DNA of 64,000 nt from Devosia sp. (GTDB taxonomy: Bacteria; Pseudomonadota; Alphaproteobacteria; Rhizobiales; Devosiaceae). The notes under the pieces are model-generated. The model did no database searches. It saw only the letters and a program-made list of their open reading frames with translations, and was not told where the DNA came from. Below, in pieces: positions 9,203-17,875 of the stretch. The position numbers were made by a program, and so were the translations under genes. The stretch covers positions 840,265-904,264 of the forward strand of contig NZ_JANQAH010000009.1 of assembly GCF_024707125.1 (NCBI RefSeq), in the 5' to 3' direction. Numbering within the stretch: the stretch's first letter is position 1; every line of letters begins with the position of its first letter.

Positions 9203-9232
9203 CCTGCAGAGACCGGTATTGGTCCTTGCAGG
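9203..9232 (+). promoter_or_regulatory. Hairpin immediately upstream of the GGDEF-EAL start codon
   Basis: Bases 9203-9214 pair with 9221-9232 (12-bp stem with one mismatch and one wobble, 6-base loop). The 3' arm ends 3 bases before ATG 9236 and contains the only purine-rich ribosome-site candidate (AGG at 9230-9232). It could be an operator dyad or an RNA element that limits translation. The rest of 9118-9235 shows no gene. Confidence 0.4.
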
Positions 9233-9235
9233 CAT

Positions 9236-11908
9236 ATGGGCAATATGGGTTTCGGCGGGGCGAAGCAGAAGAACCGGGAGTGGCGGCGGACGAGCTTCCT
9301 GCCTGCCCTTTTGGCATTTCTGGTAGTCGCCATCGCCGGGGTCGTGCTCGACCGCCAGGCCGAAACCATCAATCAGGAACGGGTCCGTTCCGAAGTTCTG
9401 GGCCGCATTTCCGTCATCCGCGCCAAGCTCGAAGGGCATGTCTCGAGCAATGTCCAGCTGGTGCGGGGCCTCGTCTCGGTCATTTCGACCGAACCCGACA
9501 TGGATCAGACCCGTTTTGACGCGCTGGTCGGCAATCTCTTCGAAGAAGACAGCCAGCTGCGCTCGGTTGCCGCCGCGCCCGATCTCGTCATCCGCATGAC
9601 CTATCCGCTGGCCGGTAACGAAAAGGCCATCGGCCTCGACTATCGCCAGACCCCCAGCCAGTGGGACGCCGTGCAGCAGGTGCTGTTCACCGGCAGGATG
9701 GTGCTGGCCGGCCCGGTCGATCTCGTCCAGGGCGGACGCGGTTTTGTTGGCCGCTTCCCGGTCCATACCACCGAGGATGGCTGGAAGAAATTCTGGGGCG
9801 TCGTCTCCGCCGTCATCGACGTCGACCGGCTCTATCAAGATAGCGGACTCTACGATCCGTCGCTTTCTGATCTCGATATTTCCATTACCGGCCATGACGC
9901 CCAGGGGCGCCACGGCAAGATCTTTTACGGCGACAGTCTGAGCGCCCGCCAGCCGGTCCTTGCCAATGTCACCCTGCCCAGCGGCAGCTGGCAGATCGCC
10001 GCCGTGCCCAAGGACGGCTGGCAATCGAGCATGGCAAGCCAGTTCATGCTGCGTGGCGCCATCTTCATCGCCGGCTGCCTGATCCTGCTGCCCTTCATCA
10101 TCGCGGGCCGCATGATCAGCCAGCGCCACGACTATATCGCCCAGCTGCGGGCTCGCGAGACCGAGCTGACCCAGCAGACCCAGCGGCTCAACCTTGCCCT
10201 TGAAACCTCCAAGGTCGGGCTTTGGGAGCTGGACCTGGCGAGCGGCGAGGAAGTGTGGGACGCGCGCACCAACGAAATCTACGGCATGTCGGCCGATGGC
10301 GGCGGGCGCACGCATGACCATTGGCAAAAGGTGGTTCACCCCGAGGACAAGGCGCGGGCCGAAAGCGAATTCCGCAAGTCCATCGCCAATGGCCGCTATC
10401 AATCGGACTACCGCATCGTGCTGGCCGATGGCACGACGCGCCACATCCGCTCCATCGCCGTGCTCTATCGCGCGCCCGGCGAGGACGACCGCGTCATGGG
10501 CATCAATTGGGACGTGACCGCCGACGTGGCGCTGAGCGAAGACCTGCGCCGCGCCAAGGCCATGACCGAAGCGCGCAATACTGAACTGGAAGCGGCGCGC
10601 GTGCGCATCGAGCACAATGCGCTCCATGACAGCCTGACGGGCCTGCCCAACCGGCGTTATCTCGACGAAATGCTCCGCGGCAATGCTGCCGGAGGGTTTG
10701 ACGATTCCGGCACGATCGCGCTGCTCCATATCGATCTCGACCGTTTCAAGCAGATCAACGATACGCTCGGCCACGCCGCGGGCGATGCCATGCTCATCCA
10801 TGCCAGCAAGGTGCTGCGCGAGAGCTGCCGCGACACCGACTTTGTCGCCCGCATCGGCGGCGACGAATTCGTCGTCGTCTCCAGCAATAGCCATGGCGAG
10901 GAAGGCCTGGCCCGGCTCGCCGGGCGGCTCGTCGAAGCCATGCGCAAGCCGGTCATGCATGAAGGGCACGAATGCCGCTGCGGCGTCAGCGTCGGCATCG
11001 CCACGGGCATGGTGCCGGCCATCGATGTCGAGCAATTGCTGATCAATGCCGATATCGCGCTCTATCGCGCCAAGGATCGCGGCCGCAATCGTTTTGAATT
11101 CTTCTCCGCAGCGCTGCAGGCTGAGGTGATCAATACCAAGCGCGTCGCCGACGAAATCCTCAACAGCCTCGAGAACCAGGATTTCATTGCCCACTACCAG
11201 CCCCAGTTCGACGCCAAAACGCTCGATGTCGTCGGTGTCGAGGCGCTGGCCCGCTGGCGGCATCCGACGCTGGGCCTGCGCAGTCCCGACAGCTTTATGG
11301 AGATTGCCGAGGAGCTGAGCGTCGTCGCCGCCATCGACCACGCCATTCTGCAGCAGAGCCTGCATGATCTCGAACGCTGGGACCGCCTGGGACTGCGCGT
11401 GCCGCGGGTTTCGGTCAATGTCTCCCAGCGGCGCCTCCACGACGAGAACCTCGTCGCCGCGCTGCGGGAAATGGACATCGCCGAAGGCCGCATCGCCTTT
11501 GAACTCGTCGAATCCATCTATCTCGATGAGAGCGACGGCGTCATCGCCTGGAATATCGAGCAGATCAAGGCGCTCGGCATCGATGTCGAAATCGACGATT
11601 TCGGCACTGGCTATGCCTCCATCGTCTCGCTGCAAAAGCTGCATCCGCGCCGTCTTAAAATCGACCGACAATTGGTCGATCCGATCATCACCGAGCCGAG
11701 CCAGCGTCGGCTCGTCGCCTCCATCGTCGATATCGGCAAGGCCATGGATATCGAGATCGTCGCCGAGGGCGTCGAGACCATGGAACACGCGAAAATCCTG
11801 CGCGATCTCGGTTGCGACATCCTGCAGGGCTATGCCTTCGCCAAGCCCATGCCGCGCGAGGCGCTCGAAGCCTTCCTTGCCGAACAAAGCTGGCGTCGGG
11901 CCAGCTAG
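9236..11908 (+). CDS. CHASE-PAS-GGDEF-EAL cyclic-di-GMP enzyme
   Basis: An 890-residue membrane protein that could both make and degrade cyclic-di-GMP. A membrane segment (about 18-37) is followed by a periplasmic CHASE-type sensor (about 60-220), a second membrane segment (about 270-293), a PAS domain (about 320-430), GGDEF and EAL. The cyclase site is an intact GGDEF at 541, and RDTD five residues before it is an intact inhibitory I-site. The EAL motif (EALARWRHP) is at 669, and the phosphodiesterase residues are present in VSVNVS, FELVES, DDFGTGYAS, LKIDRQL and AEGVET. Both activities therefore look possible. It stands alone between ugpC and a Gfo/Idh/MocA gene. Confidence 0.92.
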   Translation: MGNMGFGGAKQKNREWRRTSFLPALLAFLVVAIAGVVLDRQAETINQERVRSEVLGRISVIRAKLEGHVSSNVQLVRGLVSVISTEPDMDQTRFDALVGNLFEEDSQLRSVAAAPDLVIRMTYPLAGNEKAIGLDYRQTPSQWDAVQQVLFTGRMVLAGPVDLVQGGRGFVGRFPVHTTEDGWKKFWGVVSAVIDVDRLYQDSGLYDPSLSDLDISITGHDAQGRHGKIFYGDSLSARQPVLANVTLPSGSWQIAAVPKDGWQSSMASQFMLRGAIFIAGCLILLPFIIAGRMISQRHDYIAQLRARETELTQQTQRLNLALETSKVGLWELDLASGEEVWDARTNEIYGMSADGGGRTHDHWQKVVHPEDKARAESEFRKSIANGRYQSDYRIVLADGTTRHIRSIAVLYRAPGEDDRVMGINWDVTADVALSEDLRRAKAMTEARNTELEAARVRIEHNALHDSLTGLPNRRYLDEMLRGNAAGGFDDSGTIALLHIDLDRFKQINDTLGHAAGDAMLIHASKVLRESCRDTDFVARIGGDEFVVVSSNSHGEEGLARLAGRLVEAMRKPVMHEGHECRCGVSVGIATGMVPAIDVEQLLINADIALYRAKDRGRNRFEFFSAALQAEVINTKRVADEILNSLENQDFIAHYQPQFDAKTLDVVGVEALARWRHPTLGLRSPDSFMEIAEELSVVAAIDHAILQQSLHDLERWDRLGLRVPRVSVNVSQRRLHDENLVAALREMDIAEGRIAFELVESIYLDESDGVIAWNIEQIKALGIDVEIDDFGTGYASIVSLQKLHPRRLKIDRQLVDPIITEPSQRRLVASIVDIGKAMDIEIVAEGVETMEHAKILRDLGCDILQGYAFAKPMPREALEAFLAEQSWRRAS

Positions 11909-11986
11909 AACAGGCGACAAACCAGACGAATTTCGCTAAACCCCCTCCGTCTATCTTGTATGGAACAGATTTTGGAGAGGGCGGAA

Positions 11987-13018
11987 ATGGCGCTGGGCAG
12001 GAAATTTGGGCTGGGCGTAGTTGGCGCGGGCATGGCGGCAAAGCCGCATGCGCTGGCTCTCGACGCCCTCCGCGACCGGATCGACGTCCGCGGCGTCTGG
12101 CGGCGTGACGCAGAAGCGCTCAAGCAGTTTTGCGACCTTTATGATTTTCCGGCAGCACAAAGCTACGAAGCCATGCTGGCCGATCCCAACCTTGATGCGG
12201 TTCTCATCCTGACCCCGCCCAATGCACGCGAACCGCTGGTCGCCGCGGCGGCAGCGGCCGGCAAGCATGTGCTGATGGAAAAGCCCGTCGAACGCACGAC
12301 GGAAGCCGCTGCCCGCATCGTCGAGATTTGTGACAGGGCAGGGGTGACCCTGGGCATCATCTTCCAGCACCGGTTCCGCGCCGCCTCGAAAGCGCTGGCC
12401 GAGAAGGTTGCCAGCGGCGACTTAGGAAAACTCTTCGCCGCCCATCTCGTCGTGCCGTGGTGGCGCCCGCAGCAGGGTTACTATGACAAGCCCGGTCGCG
12501 GCACATTTGCCCAGGACGGCGGCGGCGTCCTCATCACCCAGGCCATCCACTCGCTCGACTTGATGCTGAGCCTCACCGGCCCGGTGAAGTCGGTCACCGC
12601 CCTTGCCGCGACCACCGGCTTCCACCGAATGGAAACAGAAGACTTCGTTGCCGGTGGGTTGGAATTCGCGCATGGCGCGGTGGGCGGGCTGATGGCCACC
12701 ACGGCCAATTTCCCCGGCGGCGCCGAGAGCATCACGCTCAATTTCGAAAAGGCCAGCGCCACCCTCGCGGGTGGCAACCTCAACCTGAAATGGTTCGATG
12801 GCCGCGAGGAGAATGTGGGCGAGGCCAGCAATTCCGGTGGCGGCGCTGATCCCATGGCTTTTCCGTTCGACTGGCATATGGCCCAGATCGCGGATTTCGC
12901 CGATGCGGTGCAGGAGGGGCGGCAGCCGGTCTCGACCGGCCATTCGGCTCTCGCCGTGCACAAGCTGATCGACGCGCTCATCGCCTCCTCGCGCGAAGGC
13001 CGCCGCGTCAACGTCTAG
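11987..13018 (+). CDS. Gfo/Idh/MocA family oxidoreductase
   Basis: A 343-residue NAD(P)-dependent sugar or cyclitol dehydrogenase-like protein. ATG 11987 is preferred over 11960 because GGAGAGG (11974-11980) is well placed before it. The N-terminal Rossmann fold shows GVVGAGMAAKPHA, and the family EKP motif is in HVLMEKPVERT (about 88-98). The C-terminal domain has a candidate catalytic region in GGGVLITQAIHSLDLMLS. The substrate cannot be inferred from sequence or neighbours. Its 3' end overlaps the convergent BrkB-family gene by 11 bases. Confidence 0.85.
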   Translation: MALGRKFGLGVVGAGMAAKPHALALDALRDRIDVRGVWRRDAEALKQFCDLYDFPAAQSYEAMLADPNLDAVLILTPPNAREPLVAAAAAAGKHVLMEKPVERTTEAAARIVEICDRAGVTLGIIFQHRFRAASKALAEKVASGDLGKLFAAHLVVPWWRPQQGYYDKPGRGTFAQDGGGVLITQAIHSLDLMLSLTGPVKSVTALAATTGFHRMETEDFVAGGLEFAHGAVGGLMATTANFPGGAESITLNFEKASATLAGGNLNLKWFDGREENVGEASNSGGGADPMAFPFDWHMAQIADFADAVQEGRQPVSTGHSALAVHKLIDALIASSREGRRVNV

Positions 13019-14042
13019 CGACGTCCTCGCTGGCCGGCTGCTCCTTGGCGGCTTCCCCGCCCTTGGCTGGCCAGCGCCCACCCACCGTGTCGGCGACATA
13101 GGCGCCGCGCTCGCCCATCGGGCGCGGTTCGCCCGTGGTGGAATCCGCCGTCGTCTGGTGCTCGCTCTCCGAGTTGAGCGATCCGCCCAGAATGACGATG
13201 GTCACCGAAAGCCAGATCCAGGTGAGAAAGCCGATCAGCGCCCCCAGCGAGCCATAGGTGGCGTTGAAACTGGAAAAATTGGCCGCGTACCAGGAATAGC
13301 CCGCCGACATGAGCATGATGCCGACGGTTGCAAAGAGGCTCCCCGGCGTGATCCAGCGCCACTTGGCCTTGGCCCGGCTTGGGCCCCAGCGGTAAATCGA
13401 CGAAAGCGCGACGAGGAGGCTTACGAGCATCAGCACATAGGCGCCGGCCCGCACGATCCACTCATAGCCCCCGAGCGCGAATATCTGCAGCAAAGCGGGC
13501 ACGATCAGCATGACCGCCAGCATCAACACCAGCATGATCAACCCGCCCAAGATGAAGGCGAGGGCGAGCAGGTGAATATGAAAGATGTTCCGCTTTTCCT
13601 GCTCGCCATAGACGACGTTCATGGCGTCGAACAAAGCCTTGATACCAGCACTGGCGCCCCAAAGCGCCGCCACGAGCGAGACGACAAGGGCAATGCCGAG
13701 TTCGCCGCTATCCTGGCTCGTCAGGCGCACCAGCTGTTCGCGGATGATGTCGAGGCCGCTGGCCGGCACGATGCCATCGAGCAGGCTGAGCTGATCGACC
13801 ACACCGACGGGATCATTGAGGAGGCCATAAAGCGAGACGAAGAGGCTCAGCGATGGCACCAGTGCGAAGAGCAGAAAGTAGGCAACGCCCGCGGCCGTCA
13901 GCAGCACGCGGTTTTCGCTAAAACCGATGAACAGCCGATAGGCGATATCCTTCCAGCCGCGCCAGGGAATGCCCACTGGCGCGGTGGCCCTGCGGCCCCG
14001 GTCTGGCTGTTTGGATCGAAGTTCCTGCGTACGCGTCGGCAT
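13008..14042 (-). CDS. YihY/BrkB (virulence factor BrkB) family inner-membrane protein
   Basis: A 344-residue integral membrane protein of the UPF0761/BrkB family, of uncertain biochemical role. About six hydrophobic segments are visible; the family pattern is seen in LTAAGVAYFLLFALVPSLSL (about 48-67), WGASAGIKALFDAMNVVYGE and the C-terminal YGSLGALIGFLTWIWLSVTI. A basic N-terminal stretch (about 1-30) and a polar C-terminal tail flank the core. The gene lies 57 bases downstream of dppF on the same strand and could be read through from the dpp operon, though nothing links its function to it. Confidence 0.88.
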   Translation of the reverse strand: MPTRTQELRSKQPDRGRRATAPVGIPWRGWKDIAYRLFIGFSENRVLLTAAGVAYFLLFALVPSLSLFVSLYGLLNDPVGVVDQLSLLDGIVPASGLDIIREQLVRLTSQDSGELGIALVVSLVAALWGASAGIKALFDAMNVVYGEQEKRNIFHIHLLALAFILGGLIMLVLMLAVMLIVPALLQIFALGGYEWIVRAGAYVLMLVSLLVALSSIYRWGPSRAKAKWRWITPGSLFATVGIMLMSAGYSWYAANFSSFNATYGSLGALIGFLTWIWLSVTIVILGGSLNSESEHQTTADSTTGEPRPMGERGAYVADTVGGRWPAKGGEAAKEQPASEDVARR

Positions 14043-14099
14043 TCCCAGACAACGCCGACGCGGGCCGCTTGGCTCCGCGCCGGCGCTGCGACAATGGGA

Positions 14100-14930
14100 T
14101 CAGGCCACAGCCGCCTTTTTGCGCGCGATACGGGCACGGATGTGCTCGACCTCGGTCTGCGGCGTCGCGGCAAAGAGGGTCTTGGTATAGGCGTGCTGCG
14201 GGTTCGAAAACACCGCGTCCCGGCTGCCGTGTTCAACGACGTCGCCAAAGTACATGACCATGACTTCGTCAGCGATGTAGCGCACGACCGAGAGGTCATG
14301 GCTGATGAAGACATAGGTCAGCCCGAACTCGTCCTGCAAATCCTTCAAGAGATTCAGGATTTGCGCCTGCACCGAAAGGTCGAGCGCCGAAACCGGCTCG
14401 TCGAGCACCAGGAAGCTGGGATTGAGCATCAGCGCCCGGGCAATGGCGATGCGCTGGCGCTGGCCGCCCGAGAACATGTGCGGATAGCGGTTATAGTGCT
14501 CAGGCTGCAGGCCGACCTTGGTCAGCATGGCCATGGCCTTTTCGCGCCGCTCGGCTGCCGACATGTCGGTATTGAGCAGCAGCGGTTCGGAGAGCACGTC
14601 GCCGATCTTCTGGCGCGGATTGAGCGAGCCATAGGGATTCTGGAAGACGATCTGCACTTTTTGGCGCAGTTCCTTGGTCACATGCGACGCGCTGGCCTTG
14701 ATGCCATCGATAAAAATTTCGCCCGAGGTCGCCTCGTCGATCAGCGTGATCATGCGGGCTAGGGTCGACTTGCCGCAGCCGCTTTCGCCCACGACGGCAA
14801 GTGTCTTGCCCTTTTCGAGCGTGAAGCTGACGCCCTTGACGGCATGCAGCACCTTGGCCGGCTTCAGAAAGCCGGCGGAAGTGACGTAGTCGCGCTTGAG
14901 ATTGCGCACTTCGAGAACGGGTGTCGTCAT
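14100..14930 (-). CDS. dppF: Dipeptide/oligopeptide ABC transporter ATP-binding protein (DppF-like)
   Basis: A 276-residue ATPase, the second of two that power the peptide importer. Walker A is [12 protein letters not shown], the signature is FSGGQRQRIAIARA, and Walker B is LVLDEPVSALDLS with switch His in FISHDLSVVRYI. The C-terminal extension carries the peptide-importer region (GDVVEHGSRDAVFSNPQHAY) before a basic end. It overlaps the upstream dppD by 4 bases. At 276 residues it is shorter than E. coli DppF, with a reduced C-terminal cysteine-bearing tail. Confidence 0.9.
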   Translation of the reverse strand: MTTPVLEVRNLKRDYVTSAGFLKPAKVLHAVKGVSFTLEKGKTLAVVGESGCGKSTLARMITLIDEATSGEIFIDGIKASASHVTKELRQKVQIVFQNPYGSLNPRQKIGDVLSEPLLLNTDMSAAERREKAMAMLTKVGLQPEHYNRYPHMFSGGQRQRIAIARALMLNPSFLVLDEPVSALDLSVQAQILNLLKDLQDEFGLTYVFISHDLSVVRYIADEVMVMYFGDVVEHGSRDAVFSNPQHAYTKTLFAATPQTEVEHIRARIARKKAAVA

Positions 14931-15775
14931 TGGGCAACTCCCGGGGCGGCGGTAAACAGCATGTCGGAAACGGTCGGTAGGCGATCGCCCACGGCATTTT
15001 CCGGCAGGGCCGATAGCAGCGCCCGCGTATAGTTCGACTGGGGATTTTCAAAGAGGGAGAGCACATCGGCCTCCTCCATCTTGTGCCCCTTATATTGCAC
15101 GATGACGCGGTCGGCCGTTTCGGCGACGACGCCCATGTCATGGGTGATCATGATCAGCCCCATGCCGGTCTGCTGCTGCAGCCCGACAAGCAGATCAAGA
15201 ATCTGCTTCTGGATGGTCACGTCGAGCGCGGTGGTCGGCTCGTCGGCAATCAGCAGTTTTGGATTGCACGAAATGGCCATGGCGATCATGACGCGCTGGC
15301 ACTGGCCGCCCGACATCTGATGCGGAAACGCCTTCAGCTTGTCCTCGGCGTCGCGAATGCCGACCTGGTTCAGCAGCTGAACCGCACGCTCATGCGCCGC
15401 CCGGCCCCTGAGGCCGAGATGCTTGTCGAGCACTTCGCCGATCTGGAAGCCGACCGTGAAACACGGATTGAGGCTGGCGATCGGCTCCTGAAAGATCATG
15501 GCAATGTCCTTGCCGATGATTTTCCGCTTTTCGCTGTCGCTCATCTTGAGGAGGTCGCGGCCTTCAAAACGCATGACATCGGCAGTGACGCGGGCGCTTG
15601 CTGGAAGCAGGCCCATGGTGGCGAGCATCGCCACCGATTTGCCCGAGCCGCTTTCGCCGACAATGGCGAGCACTTCGCGATTGTCGACCGAGATGTCGAT
15701 GCCGTCGACGGCCTTGAAGAGACCAACCGAGGTGTCGAAGGCGACGGTGAGATTCTTGATTTCGAGAAGGGACAT
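14927..15775 (-). CDS. dppD: Dipeptide/oligopeptide ABC transporter ATP-binding protein (DppD-like)
   Basis: A 282-residue ATPase partner of DppF. Walker A is [10 protein letters not shown] (about 38-47), the Q-loop region is [13 protein letters not shown], the signature is [14 protein letters not shown] and Walker B is [14 protein letters not shown] with switch His in [10 protein letters not shown]. It follows dppC by 4 bases on the minus strand. It is shorter than E. coli DppD (327) because the C-terminal region is reduced. Confidence 0.9.
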   Translation of the reverse strand: MSLLEIKNLTVAFDTSVGLFKAVDGIDISVDNREVLAIVGESGSGKSVAMLATMGLLPASARVTADVMRFEGRDLLKMSDSEKRKIIGKDIAMIFQEPIASLNPCFTVGFQIGEVLDKHLGLRGRAAHERAVQLLNQVGIRDAEDKLKAFPHQMSGGQCQRVMIAMAISCNPKLLIADEPTTALDVTIQKQILDLLVGLQQQTGMGLIMITHDMGVVAETADRVIVQYKGHKMEEADVLSLFENPQSNYTRALLSALPENAVGDRLPTVSDMLFTAAPGVAQ

Positions 15776-15779
15776 GGCG

Positions 15780-16673
15780 TCAGCTCCTCTTCAGCTTGGG
15801 ATCGAGCGCATCACGCAGCCCGTCGCCGATGAGATTGATGGCAAGCACCGTGATGAGGATGGCAAGGCCCGGGAATGTGACAACCCATGGCGCCTTGAGG
15901 ATGAATTCGCGGGCCGAAGCCAGCATGGTGCCCCATTCCGGGGTCGGCGGCTGCGCGCCCATGCCGAGGAAGCCGAGCGCGGCGGCTTCAAGAATGGCAT
16001 TGGAGAAGCTCAGCGTTGCCTGCACGATCAGCGGCCCCAGGCAGTTGGGCAGGATCGTTACCATCATCAGGCGCAAATGGCCGGCGCCGGAAAGCTTGGC
16101 CGCCGTCACATATTCACGGCTTTTTTCAGCCATCACCGCCGCACGCACCAGGCGCGCAAAGTGTGGCTGCAAGACCAGCGCGATGGCGATCATGGCGTTG
16201 AAGAGGCCCGGGCCCAGAATGGCCACCAGCACCAGGGCCAGCAGCAGCGGCGGGAAAGCCAATATAATGTCCATGATGCGCATGATCAGGACGTCGACCC
16301 AGCCGCGGAAATAGCCGGCCAGGACGCCGAGGATCACCCCGACAACAAGCGCGCCGACCACGACGAAAAAGCCGATGAACAGCGAATAGCGCGCGCCGTG
16401 GATGAGGCGCGAAAGCATGTCGCGGCCCACGGGGTCGGTCCCCAGAATGAAGCGCGGGTCGGCATTGGCGTCCCAGATCGGGGGTTTCAGCAGCGCATCG
16501 CGGAACTGCTCGTCGGGCGCAAAGGGCGCGATGAGCGGCGCGAAAATCGCGACGAAGACGAGGATGGCAAAGACGGTGAGGCCGATGACGGCGCCGCGAT
16601 TGACGGAGAAATAGTACCAGAATTCACGCAGGCCCGAGGCCGGTGCACTGGCGGGAGTGTTGGTCGTAGCCAT
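15780..16673 (-). CDS. dppC: Dipeptide ABC transporter permease (DppC-like)
   Basis: A 297-residue inner-membrane permease of the OppC/DppC family. An N-terminal membrane segment (about 29-50) is followed by the family motif DPVGRDMLSRLIHGARYSL (about 100-118) and the EAA loop REYVTAAKLSGAG. The C-terminal half contains EAAALGFLGMGAQPPTPEWG, a strong signature of this family. Only one base separates it from the dppB stop. Confidence 0.92.
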   Translation of the reverse strand: MATTNTPASAPASGLREFWYYFSVNRGAVIGLTVFAILVFVAIFAPLIAPFAPDEQFRDALLKPPIWDANADPRFILGTDPVGRDMLSRLIHGARYSLFIGFFVVVGALVVGVILGVLAGYFRGWVDVLIMRIMDIILAFPPLLLALVLVAILGPGLFNAMIAIALVLQPHFARLVRAAVMAEKSREYVTAAKLSGAGHLRLMMVTILPNCLGPLIVQATLSFSNAILEAAALGFLGMGAQPPTPEWGTMLASAREFILKAPWVVTFPGLAILITVLAINLIGDGLRDALDPKLKRS

Positions 16674-16674
16674 G

Positions 16675-17682
16675 TTACTGCACCCGGATGCGCGGATTGA
16701 TGAGCGCGTAGAGGAGGTCGACGATCAGGTTCACCGACATGACGATGAGAGCAATGATCAGGAGCCCCGACTGCACCACGACATAGTCGCGCTTGGAGAT
16801 GGAATCGATCATCCACTTGCCGATGCCCGGCCAGGTGAAGATGGTCTCGGTGAGAATGGCGCCGCCGAGCAGCAGCCCCACCTGCAGGCCGATCGTGGTC
16901 ACGACCGGGATCAGGGCATTGCGCAGGGCATGCACATTGACCACGCGATTGGGCGACATGCCCTTGGCGCGGGCGGTGCGCACATAGTCTTCGCCCAGCA
17001 CTTCGAGCATGGCCGAGCGCGTCTGCCGCGCGATGACGGCAAGCGGAATGGTGCCGAGCACGATTGCGGGGAGGATCAGGTGGCGCAGGGCCGAAACGAA
17101 GGCCGCCCAGTTTCCATAAAGCAGCGTGTCGATCAGCATGAAGCCGGTAATGGGCTTCAAAAAGAAGGTCAGGGCTATGCGACCCGAAACCGGCGTCCAG
17201 CCGAGATAGCCCGAGAAGAAGATGATGAGCAGCAGCCCCCACCAGAAGATCGGCATGGAATAGCCGGTCAGCGCCACGCCCATGGTGATCTGGTCGAACC
17301 ACGAGCCGCGCTTGATGGCGGCAAAGATGCCGGCGGGAATGCCGATGACGACGGCAAAGAGCAGCGCAACGAAGGCCAGCTCCATGGTGGCCGGGAACAG
17401 CGCCATGAACTCATTGATCACCGGGCGCTTGGTGGCGAGCGAGATACCGAAATCGCCCTGCATCACGCTCCACAGATAATTGAAATATTGCTGCCAGATC
17501 GGCAGGTTATAGCCGAACTGCTCGCGCAGGATTTCGTAGCGTTCCGGGGTCACGCCATGTTGCCCGGCCATGGCCAGGATGGGATCGCCCGGCAAAACGC
17601 GGACAAACGCAAAAGCGCAGATGGAGATGCCGATAATGGTCGGCACCAGTAGCGCAATCCTGCGCAAAACATAGTTCAGCAT
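16675..17682 (-). CDS. dppB: Dipeptide ABC transporter permease (DppB-like)
   Basis: A 335-residue inner-membrane permease (E. coli DppB has 339). ATG at 17682 (MLNYVLRRIALLVPTI) is chosen because this is the family's canonical N-terminus; an in-frame ATG at 17721 would add 13 unlikely residues. Visible family features are VRVLPGDPI (about 30-38), the EAA loop DYVRTARAKGMSPNRVV and the C-terminal FTWPGIGKWMIDSISKRDY. It is separated from dppA by 193 bases that contain a large hairpin. Confidence 0.92.
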   Translation of the reverse strand: MLNYVLRRIALLVPTIIGISICAFAFVRVLPGDPILAMAGQHGVTPERYEILREQFGYNLPIWQQYFNYLWSVMQGDFGISLATKRPVINEFMALFPATMELAFVALLFAVVIGIPAGIFAAIKRGSWFDQITMGVALTGYSMPIFWWGLLLIIFFSGYLGWTPVSGRIALTFFLKPITGFMLIDTLLYGNWAAFVSALRHLILPAIVLGTIPLAVIARQTRSAMLEVLGEDYVRTARAKGMSPNRVVNVHALRNALIPVVTTIGLQVGLLLGGAILTETIFTWPGIGKWMIDSISKRDYVVVQSGLLIIALIVMSVNLIVDLLYALINPRIRVQ

Positions 17683-17814
17683 GAGAGGGTCTTGCCTCTG
17701 GGGCGCAAGCCCGCCGCACAAATGCGGCGAACCCGCCGGTCCCGTTTCCTGTTATGGCGGAGTGCGTCCGTGGACCTTGGTTGGCCCATCCAACCCCGCT
17801 CTGTCTTAAAAGGC

Positions 17815-17850
17815 GGAGCCCCGCTCCGGTGTTTGCCGGATCGAGGCTCC
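17815..17850 (-). repeat. Intercistronic stem-loop between dppA and dppB
   Basis: An outer stem (GGAGCC 17815-17820 with GGCTCC 17845-17850) encloses an inner CCGG/CCGG pairing. It lies just after the dppA stop on the transcribed minus strand. Hairpins here commonly protect the binding-protein message or reduce read-through into the permease genes. Confidence 0.55.
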
Positions 17851-17875
17851 CTTGTTTGGTGAGAAGGCTAAAACC

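Noticed and set aside
9197..11920. 907-codon minus-strand open frame
   Set aside because: It is the antisense shadow of the CHASE-PAS-GGDEF-EAL gene.
13158..14762. 534-codon plus-strand open frame across the BrkB and dppF genes
   Set aside because: It is antisense to two clear genes; composition is the His/Arg/Gln-rich pattern of reverse-complement GC-rich coding DNA, with no recognisable domain.
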